Assembly (NCBI GenBank): GCA_002469865.1
Contig: DKOD01000063.1
Location: 1-7,856 of the forward strand
DNA: 7,856 nt
Reading direction: 5' to 3'
Source of the DNA: Alphaproteobacteria bacterium UBA7371
Lineage (GTDB): Bacteria > Pseudomonadota > Alphaproteobacteria > UBA8317
Part shown: positions 1 to 4,948 of the stretch, one piece after another
Layout: each line of letters starts with the position of its first letter
Numbering within the stretch: position 1 is the first letter of the stretch
Notes under the pieces: generated by a model
What the model saw: the letters and a program-made list of their open reading frames with translations, nothing else
Databases searched by the model: none
What the model was told of the DNA's origin: nothing
Position numbers and translations under genes: made by a program

Positions 1-690
1 GCGCCATTCTCCGTGGATGCCAACCTCCTTCACACATCTTCAGAGGGAAAGGTCCTTGAAGACCCGTCACAACCAGCGCCAGATTATGTGTTCCAACGGA
101 CGATTGATCCGGAACAAGCCCCAGATCAATCAGAAGTAATCATTGTTGGTTTCGAAAAGGGTGATGCCGTGGCCATTAACGGCGAGGCCATGAGCCCAGC
201 AACGCTTTTAACCAAGCTCAATGAGCTTGGTGGGCGTCATGGTATTGGCCGCCTAGATCTTGTGGAAAACCGCTTTGTGGGCATGAAAAGCCGCGGCATC
301 TATGAAACGCCCGGCGGCACCATTCTTCTTGCTGCCCACCGGGCCATGGAATCCATCACCTTAGATCGTGGCGCCGCCCACCTCAAAGATGAACTCATGC
401 CACGCTATGCTGAGTTGATTTATAATGGTTTTTGGTGGTCACCCGAAAGGGAGATGCTTCAAGCCTTGATCGACCATTCCCAAGAATTTGTGTCTGGGGA
501 AGTTACCCTCAAGCTGTATAAAGGTGGTGTTCATGTGATGTCCCGCACATCGCCTGTCAGCCTTTATTCCGAGGCCCATGTGACCTTTGAGGAAGATTTT
601 GTCTATGACCAGAAAGATGCGGAAGGATTTATTCAACTCAACGCTCTTCGCCTCAAATTGCTGGCAGCCCGCAAGAAATCATTGCAATAA
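1..690 (+). CDS. argG: argininosuccinate synthase, C-terminal part (5' truncated by window edge)
   Basis: This enzyme joins citrulline and aspartate, using ATP, to make argininosuccinate in the cytoplasmic arginine pathway. The frame is open from base 1, so the GTG at base 13 is an internal Val codon and not a start. About 229 C-terminal residues are visible. The N-terminal ATP-pyrophosphatase domain with its SGGLDTS-type loop lies outside the window. Diagnostic family stretches are present: the segment NLLHTSSEGKVLEDP at the left edge, then HGIGRLDLVENRFVGMKSRG followed by IYETPGG at about residues 80-106 of the fragment. The C-terminal helical tail used in tetramer formation ends normally at a TAA. 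A stomatin-like gene follows 73 bases downstream on the same strand and has no obvious metabolic link. The identification is secure; only the 5' end is missing. Confidence 0.97.
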   Translation, partial: APFSVDANLLHTSSEGKVLEDPSQPAPDYVFQRTIDPEQAPDQSEVIIVGFEKGDAVAINGEAMSPATLLTKLNELGGRHGIGRLDLVENRFVGMKSRGIYETPGGTILLAAHRAMESITLDRGAAHLKDELMPRYAELIYNGFWWSPEREMLQALIDHSQEFVSGEVTLKLYKGGVHVMSRTSPVSLYSEAHVTFEEDFVYDQKDAEGFIQLNALRLKLLAARKKSLQ

Positions 691-693
691 AAT

Positions 694-717
694 ACCCACA
701 CCCCATCTATGGGGGTA
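694..717 (+). repeat. small stem-loop after argG
   Basis: CCCCA at 701-705 pairs with TGGGG at 710-714 around a four-base loop. TACCC at 694-698 could alternatively pair with GGGTA at 713-717. It lies 10 bases after the argG stop. No T-run follows, so it is a weak candidate terminator at best and may only be a 3'-end or leader hairpin. I see no convincing -35/-10 pair in the 73-base gap. Confidence 0.3.
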
Positions 718-763
718 ATGTCATGATCAGCCCCACCAAGTCATTTGCTTAAGGAACAAGCCC

Positions 764-1675
764 ATGGAACTAAGTTTTGCTGCCATCCCTTTGATTATCA
801 TTGGTTTTGTCATTTTGACAATTTACCGGGGCATCAAGGTGGTCCCGCAATCTGAGGTCTATGTGATCGAACGTTTTGGTCGCTACACCAAAACACTGCA
901 AGCGGGTCTTTCCATCATCATTCCCTATCTTGACCGCGTGGCCCATAAAATTTCTATTCTGGAACGCCTATTGCCGGAATTTACCATCTCCGTGATTACC
1001 AGAGACAATGTGGAAGTTCAGGTTGAAACCACCGTATTTTACCGGGTGGTTGACGCATCACGCACCGTGTACCGCATCAGCAATGTTGACCAGGCCATTT
1101 TTACCGCGGCCTCCTCCATCGTGCGTTCTGCCGCGGGCAAATTAGAGCTTGATGATCTGCAATCCAGCCGTGAGGCCATGAACCAAGAAATTGCCTCCAA
1201 TCTTCAATCCGCTGCAGAAATCTGGGGCATTGATATCACCCGCACAGAAATAACCGACATCGTTGTGGATGATCAGACAAAAGGGGCCCAACGCCAGCAA
1301 TTATTGGCCGAACGCGAGCGTCGGGCCACCATCGCCCGTGCTGAGGGTGAGAAAAGATCTGTTGAGCTTGCCGCCGATGCGACCCTCTACGAAGCCCAAA
1401 AGCAGGCCGATGCGGTGCGTATCGAAGCCGATGCCCAAGCTTATGCCGTTGAGGTGCAAGCAAAAGCCGATGCCGAACAAACCCGTCTTTTGGCCGAAGC
1501 CATCAATAATGATGGCCAACCAGCCATTGATTTTGAAATCATGAAAAGACAAGTGGTGGCACTTGGACAGCTTGCCTCTGCGGAAAACGCCAAGACCATT
1601 GTTGTGCCAAGCAACGTCACTGGTGTTTTGGGAAGTCTGGAAGCACTCATGGAATCGGCAAAAGGGCGCGGTTGA
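764..1675 (+). CDS. SPFH/Band 7 (stomatin/paraslipin, QmcA-like) membrane protein
   Basis: The 303-residue product is a stomatin/prohibitin-family protein, close in length to E. coli QmcA (about 305 aa). A single N-terminal membrane segment covers about residues 5-21. The SPFH domain follows at about 24-185, with the typical opening VVPQSEVYVIERFGRYTKTL and the later stretch WGIDITRTEITDI. Next is an Ala/Glu/Lys/Gln-rich coiled coil at about 180-245, then a C-terminal segment with IVVPSNVTGVLGSLEAL. Such proteins form large membrane-bound oligomers or cages linked to membrane microdomains and often to FtsH-type proteases; that role is family knowledge. The ATG at 764 is supported by AAGGA at 751-755, eight bases upstream. 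The next gene overlaps its stop codon by one base, so the two are probably translationally coupled, as expected for stomatin/NfeD pairs. The exact cellular function is not known from sequence. Confidence 0.93.
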   Translation: MELSFAAIPLIIIGFVILTIYRGIKVVPQSEVYVIERFGRYTKTLQAGLSIIIPYLDRVAHKISILERLLPEFTISVITRDNVEVQVETTVFYRVVDASRTVYRISNVDQAIFTAASSIVRSAAGKLELDDLQSSREAMNQEIASNLQSAAEIWGIDITRTEITDIVVDDQTKGAQRQQLLAERERRATIARAEGEKRSVELAADATLYEAQKQADAVRIEADAQAYAVEVQAKADAEQTRLLAEAINNDGQPAIDFEIMKRQVVALGQLASAENAKTIVVPSNVTGVLGSLEALMESAKGRG

Positions 1676-1971
1676 TGCTCACGGAATTTTTGTTCATCCC
1701 CCATTACTGGGTCATTGCAGGCCTAATATTGGTGGCATTGGAGCTAACCGATGGGTCATTGATTTTCTTTTTGCCCCTTGGGCTTTCATCCCTATTACAG
1801 GCTGGCATCATCTACCTGCAGCAAACAGGCATGTTGGGAATGATTATCTATGAAGATTGGTGGGACAACCTCATCGGCCTCGCCATCTTAATGATCCTGA
1901 TCACCATACTTCTTCGGGTTATTTCCCATTACCGCAGGGCAGATGAACCAAAAGATATCAATGATTATTGA
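1675..1971 (+). CDS. small NfeD/YbbJ-like membrane protein lacking the OB-fold
   Basis: The product has 98 residues and consists almost entirely of membrane segments: about 9-24 (with Glu23 near its end), 28-48 and 64-80, then a short polar tail ending in DINDY. The N-terminal pattern, a membrane helix ending in ALELTDG and followed by a second hydrophobic helix, resembles the membrane part of YbbJ, the partner of E. coli QmcA. YbbJ is about 150 aa and carries a C-terminal OB-fold; that domain is absent here. I chose the ATG at 1675, which forms a TGATG overlap with the stomatin stop and has AGGG about eight bases upstream. A TTG at 1672 would add only one residue. The assignment rests on the membrane pattern and on the gene pairing, since this region is poorly conserved. 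It presumably anchors to or modulates the stomatin oligomer; this is inference. Confidence 0.75.
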   Translation: MLTEFLFIPHYWVIAGLILVALELTDGSLIFFLPLGLSSLLQAGIIYLQQTGMLGMIIYEDWWDNLIGLAILMILITILLRVISHYRRADEPKDINDY

Positions 1972-1983
1972 TGTTTGTGCTTC

Positions 1984-2847
1984 TCATGCCATCCGCATGA
2001 TGGCTGCATCCACCGTGTTTTCCAGGAGGCAAGCGATGGTCATGGGGCCAACCCCACCTGGAACGGGTGTAATCGCACCAGCATGGCCCATTACCTGGTC
2101 ATAATCGACGTCACCCACCAACCGGCCTTTGCCGCCATCATCAATCCTATTGATGCCCACATCGATCACCGTGGCACCAGGTTTGACCATCCCACCGGAA
2201 ATAATTTTGGGTCGACCCACCGCAGCAATGAGGATATCCGCATCTAGGCAGGTGGACGTAAGGTCTTTGGTTTTTGAATGGGCGATGGTGACGGTAGCAT
2301 CCGCCATCAAAAGAAGTTGGGCCATGGGTCGGCCAACAATGGTGGAGCGGCCCACCACCACGGCATGAAGACCTTGTAAATTTTCGTGCACCTCATGAAT
2401 GAGGTGCATGGCGCCCCGGGGGGTGCAGGGCACAAATCGGGGCATTCCGCTGGCCAAGCGGCCGGCATTATCTGGATGAAAGCCATCAACATCCTTTTCA
2501 GCAGCAATGGCTTCCAGCACCAAAGCTGCATCGATGTGATCAGGCAGCGGTAATTGCACCAAGATGCCATCCACATCATCGGCATGATTGAGCGCTCGGA
2601 TTAAGCGAAGCAATTCATCCTCGCCCACATCAACCCCAAGCCGATGTTCGCGCGATTCAATGCCAGTTTGCCCACATCGACGAATCTTGTTGCGCACATA
2701 AACTTGCGACGCAGGATCTTCACCCACCAACACGACCGTCAGGCAGGGGCGGCGTCCATGTTCATCAACAAATGTTGTCACTCTTTGGGCGGTGCGTTCG
2801 TCTATACGGGCGCCAAGCGCCTTGCCATCAAGAATGGTTGCCGCCAT
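1984..2847 (-). CDS. folD: FolD: methylenetetrahydrofolate dehydrogenase / methenyltetrahydrofolate cyclohydrolase
   Basis: This cytoplasmic bifunctional enzyme interconverts 5,10-methylene-, 5,10-methenyl- and 10-formyl-tetrahydrofolate with NADP, feeding purine, formyl-Met and methionine synthesis. The product is 287 aa, the normal length. Tyr50 and the catalytic Lys54 sit in VYVRNK. Gln98 is in GILVQLPLP and Asp121 is in DVDGFHP, matching the E. coli positions. PCTPRG follows at 141-146. The dinucleotide-binding loop GRSTIVGRP spans 167-175. The C-terminal PVPGGVGPMT spans 261-270. All key residues are intact. The ATG at 2847 lies only six bases after the stop of the YggT gene, so the two are very probably cotranscribed. 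The 3' end faces the NfeD-like gene with 12 bases between the stop codons and no terminator visible. Confidence 0.98.
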   Translation of the reverse strand: MAATILDGKALGARIDERTAQRVTTFVDEHGRRPCLTVVLVGEDPASQVYVRNKIRRCGQTGIESREHRLGVDVGEDELLRLIRALNHADDVDGILVQLPLPDHIDAALVLEAIAAEKDVDGFHPDNAGRLASGMPRFVPCTPRGAMHLIHEVHENLQGLHAVVVGRSTIVGRPMAQLLLMADATVTIAHSKTKDLTSTCLDADILIAAVGRPKIISGGMVKPGATVIDVGINRIDDGGKGRLVGDVDYDQVMGHAGAITPVPGGVGPMTIACLLENTVDAAIMRMA

Positions 2848-2853
2848 CTCGGC

Positions 2854-3150
2854 TCAACCCATGCAAAAGGCTTGGCCACCATATTCCCAGAGCAAATTCT
2901 GGGCAAAGCCAAGCAGCAGGAAAAGAATAATGGGTGAGAAATCCAGCCCACCAAAATTAGGCAACACCGACCGAATGGGGGCAATCATGGGTTCGGTCAC
3001 CGCATAGATGGAACTTGCGATTTGATAAACGAACCTGTTGGACATGTTGATAACATTAAAAGCGGTCAGCCAACTAAGGATCACATTGGCGATAACCAAA
3101 TAGGTGATGATGGTGATGATGGTCGATATCAGACCAACCAATGCGCACAT
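2854..3150 (-). CDS. YggT family integral membrane protein
   Basis: A 98-residue membrane protein with two hydrophobic stretches at about residues 3-30 and 72-90. Between them is the family signature: TEPMIAPIR at 52-60, then LPNFGGLDFSPI at 63-74. The YggT family has been linked to cell-envelope, division or osmotic phenotypes in some bacteria and plastids, but no biochemical activity is firmly known. Single-unit versions of about 96-100 aa are usual in alphaproteobacteria, whereas E. coli YggT is a double unit. The start is the ATG at 3150, because GAGGT at 3157-3161 lies six bases upstream. The upstream in-frame TTG at 3156 would touch that site with no spacing. It is the first gene of a likely two-gene unit with folD. 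In many relatives, as I recall, a DUF167/YggU gene lies between yggT and folD; here there is no room for one. Confidence 0.93.
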   Translation of the reverse strand: MCALVGLISTIITIITYLVIANVILSWLTAFNVINMSNRFVYQIASSIYAVTEPMIAPIRSVLPNFGGLDFSPIILFLLLGFAQNLLWEYGGQAFCMG

Positions 3151-3156
3151 AAGCAA

Positions 3157-3161
3157 ACCTC
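3157..3161 (-). promoter_or_regulatory. Shine-Dalgarno site of the YggT gene (decides start)
   Basis: On the - strand this reads GAGGT, six bases before the ATG at 3150-3148. It is adjacent to the alternative TTG at 3156-3154, which therefore cannot use it properly. Confidence 0.65.
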
Positions 3162-3170
3162 AATCAGCAG

Positions 3171-3215
3171 GCAAAAACAAAAATTAATATTGGCACCATC
3201 TCTTGAATGATGCCA
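3171..3215 (-). terminator. candidate intrinsic terminator after the amidotransferase gene
   Basis: On the - strand TGGCATCA (3215-3208) pairs with TGGTGCCA (3198-3191), eight pairs including one G-U, around a nine-base loop. It begins six bases after the stop codon of the amidotransferase gene. The following strand is T-rich (3190-3171) but begins ATATTAA before the first run of five T. It is a plausible but not ideal Rho-independent terminator. The loop and 3' arm contain the third copy of an 11-base word also present in the gene end. Confidence 0.45.
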
Positions 3216-3264
3216 GCAGTTCACGCAACCATCTCTTGGGCCAACCACCGGTCCAAGAGATGGT
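3195..3264. repeat. 11-base word present three times (two direct, one inverted)
   Basis: ACCATCTCTTG occurs on the + strand at 3195-3205 and 3228-3238. Its reverse complement CAAGAGATGGT occurs at 3254-3264. The 3228-3238 and 3254-3264 copies extend to a perfect 13-base inverted repeat (3227-3239 with 3253-3265) around a 13-base loop. This spans the last codons of the amidotransferase gene. The two direct copies are exactly 33 bases apart, so both read QEMV in the same - strand frame, one before and one after the stop codon. Confidence 0.9.
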
Positions 3265-3949
3265 TTAATAATTTCCCATTATGCTCAAAATGGCGCTTGC
3301 TTGCCTCCGAGGAATGCTCAGGTTCATGGACCCCATCAATGGTCAAATCTGGTTGGGCCTTATGGTACCAGCGGGCCATAAGTTCAGGAAACATTTCCAG
3401 ATGAAATTGTATGCCTAAGATGTTTGCACCGGCACTAAAGGCCTGGTTGTTAAAGCGTTGGGAAAAAGCGAGCGTTTCCCCATAATCGCCCAGGTGAATG
3501 CCTTCCGAATGCCATTGAAAGACATGGCTTTTGTCAAAACCCATCAGAGACTTGCCCGTCGGTGTGGTCATTATTTCATGATAGCCTATTTCTTTGGCCC
3601 CATATTCATGGGGACCAACCTCTCCACCCATGGCACGGGCAAGCAATTGTGCGCCCAAACAAACACCCAAAAAGGGTACTTCCAAGGGCTTGCCAGTGAC
3701 CAACCAATCAAGCTCACCACGGATAAATTCCAAATGCGTGTCATTGGCCGACATGGGGCCACCGAAAATGACGATACCGTCGAATGGTTCTGTTTCCTCC
3801 GGCAAAGGGTCCCCACAGGCATGCCTGCATTTGACCACCTCATAGCCTTTGGAACGAAGGGTTTGGCCTATGCGTCCTGTGGTCGAATGTTCCTGATGCA
3901 AGACGCAAAGGATTTTGCCCTTGCTTGCCACCTCATGCCCATTGTCCAT
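3221..3949 (-). CDS. class I glutamine amidotransferase (GMP-synthase-like GATase1 domain protein)
   Basis: The 242-residue product is a stand-alone triad-type glutamine amidotransferase domain. The predicted nucleophile is Cys97 in FLGVCLGAQLLA. The His183-Glu185 pair is in GIQFHLEM, completing the Cys-His-Glu triad. FGGPMSAND at 62-70 supplies the usual oxyanion-side loop, and FQWHSEG at 144-150 is typical of the COG0518 group related to the GuaA N-terminal domain. No synthetase domain follows it and no partner gene adjoins, so the ammonia acceptor is unknown. Some relatives act on gamma-glutamyl compounds instead of being true amidotransferases. The ATG at 3949 has a GGGGA site about seven bases upstream. 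The gene is flanked by the terminator of the transporter operon and its own likely terminator, so it is probably monocistronic. It is complete, with no sign of damage. Confidence 0.93.
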   Translation of the reverse strand: MDNGHEVASKGKILCVLHQEHSTTGRIGQTLRSKGYEVVKCRHACGDPLPEETEPFDGIVIFGGPMSANDTHLEFIRGELDWLVTGKPLEVPFLGVCLGAQLLARAMGGEVGPHEYGAKEIGYHEIMTTPTGKSLMGFDKSHVFQWHSEGIHLGDYGETLAFSQRFNNQAFSAGANILGIQFHLEMFPELMARWYHKAQPDLTIDGVHEPEHSSEASKRHFEHNGKLLNHLLDRWLAQEMVA

Positions 3950-3962
3950 GGAAACGTCCCCT

Positions 3963-3991
3963 GTGTTTGTCTAGGCTATTTCTACAAACAC
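3963..3991. promoter_or_regulatory. dyad-symmetric site upstream of the amidotransferase gene (possible operator or leader hairpin)
   Basis: GTGTTTGT at 3963-3970 and ACAAACAC at 3984-3991 form a perfect eight-base inverted repeat around 13 bases. It ends 13 bases before the amidotransferase ATG, in the only space available for that gene's promoter after the upstream terminator. This fits either a dimeric repressor site or a leader hairpin. I cannot name a matching regulator, and no clear -35/-10 pair is visible. Confidence 0.4.
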
Positions 3992-4003
3992 CAGCCCCAA
4001 CTG

Positions 4004-4026
4004 AAAAGGGCTCCAACAAGGAGCCC
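4004..4026 (-). terminator. Rho-independent terminator of the liv-type operon
   Basis: On the - strand GGGCTCC (4026-4020), loop TTGTT, then GGAGCCC (4014-4008), a perfect seven-pair GC-rich stem, is followed directly by TTTT (4007-4004). It starts 22 bases after the LivF-type stop codon. The T-run is short, but the stem is strong and the position is right. Confidence 0.75.
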
Positions 4027-4048
4027 CCTTATATGCGCTGTTTGGTCT

Positions 4049-4873
4049 CTAACTCAGCCAACGCTTTCTGCGGCGGTAGCTGCGCACATCACGGAATGAT
4101 TTGCGGCCTTCATCGGACATGCCAAGATAAAATTCCTTCACGTCGGGATTCTCTCGCAATTCTGCAGCCGGCCCATCCATCACAATGCGTCCAGATTCAA
4201 GAATATAACCATAATGGGCATAACGAAGAGCAACATTGGTGTTTTGCTCGGCCAATAAGAAGGAGACGTTTTCCTTTTCATTAAGCTGCTTCACAATTTC
4301 AAAAATCTCTTCCACCAATTGCGGCGCAAGACCCATGGAGGGTTCGTCCAACAAGACGGTTTCAGGACGTGACATTAAGGCCCGTCCAATGGCGCACATC
4401 TGCTGCTCACCCCCAGAGGTATAGCCAGCCTGGCTCTTTCGACGCTCCTTCAAGCGGGGAAAATACCCATAAACCATGTCCAAATCAGCACTCACGGCAC
4501 CGCGGCCATCGCCGCGGGTAAAGGCGCCTGTCATGAGGTTTTCTTCCACCGTCAAATGGCCAAAACAATGGCGGCCTTCCATGACCTGGATGACCCCTGT
4601 TTTCACAAGATCAGATGGGTTAAGATCTTCAATCGCATCGCCGCGATATTTAATGCTTCCCTTGGTCACCTCACCACGCTCGGATTTGAGCAAGTTTGAG
4701 ATAGCCTTCAAGGTTGTTGTTTTGCCCGCCCCATTACCCCCAAGAAGCGCTGTGATACCGCCCTTTGGCACCGTGAGGCTTACCCCTTTTAGCACCAAGA
4801 TGACGTGGTTGTAGATCACCTCGATGTTGTTCACCTCAAGGAGGTTTTCAGTATCAGTCCCTGCTTGTGTCAT
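4049..4873 (-). CDS. livF: LivF-type ABC transporter ATP-binding protein
   Basis: A cytoplasmic ATPase of the branched-chain amino acid/HAAT importer class, 274 aa from the chosen start. Walker A is GGNGAGKTT at 45-53. The Q-loop Gln96 lies in VIQVMEGRHCFGHLTVEENL. The signature is TSGGEQQ at 152-158, and Walker B is VLLDEP at 173-178. The H-loop position carries Gln210 in AEQN, as usual for LivF. The C-terminus is an extended basic tail, with SFRDVRSYRRRKRWLS, longer than in E. coli LivF; it looks like a subfamily trait. The ATG at 4873 has GGAA at 4884-4881, seven bases upstream. An in-frame TTG at 4906 would place the start beside a strong hairpin and add a poorly family-like N-terminus. 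It is the last gene of the operon. The usual partner LivG is not in the window. The transported substrate cannot be read from the ATPase. Confidence 0.93.
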   Translation of the reverse strand: MTQAGTDTENLLEVNNIEVIYNHVILVLKGVSLTVPKGGITALLGGNGAGKTTTLKAISNLLKSERGEVTKGSIKYRGDAIEDLNPSDLVKTGVIQVMEGRHCFGHLTVEENLMTGAFTRGDGRGAVSADLDMVYGYFPRLKERRKSQAGYTSGGEQQMCAIGRALMSRPETVLLDEPSMGLAPQLVEEIFEIVKQLNEKENVSFLLAEQNTNVALRYAHYGYILESGRIVMDGPAAELRENPDVKEFYLGMSDEGRKSFRDVRSYRRRKRWLS

Positions 4874-4908
4874 TTTGTTTTTCCGTTTGTTCCAGGTTCC
4901 GGGCAATA

Positions 4909-4935
4909 CTGGCCGCCCCTCATTGGGGCGACCAG
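4909..4935 (-). repeat. intercistronic hairpin between the binding-protein and LivF genes
   Basis: CTGGCCGCCCC (4909-4919) pairs with GGGGCGACCAG (4925-4935), ten of eleven positions, around a five-base loop. No T-run follows on the - strand, so it is unlikely to be a full terminator. Such stems after a binding-protein cistron commonly protect the upstream mRNA and lower downstream expression, which would keep periplasmic binding protein in excess over ATPase. That role is inferred. Confidence 0.7.
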
Positions 4936-4948
4936 AAATTGTTTGAAC

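Noticed and set aside
1027..1051. Seven-base inverted repeat AACCACC / GGTGGTT inside the stomatin gene
   Set aside because: It is short, has an 11-base loop, lies in conserved coding sequence and is likely chance.
3151..3156. TTG start for the YggT gene, adding two residues
   Set aside because: The only ribosome site directly abuts this codon; its spacing suits the ATG at 3150.
3458..4099. + strand open frame of 213 codons across the amidotransferase gene
   Set aside because: It is antisense to a complete gene with an intact catalytic triad, runs through the operon terminator and shows no family resemblance.
4874..4906. Upstream TTG start for the LivF-type gene, adding 11 residues
   Set aside because: The added residues (MPGTWNKRKNK) are not family-like, the TTG sits beside a strong hairpin, and the ATG at 4873 has a better-spaced ribosome site.
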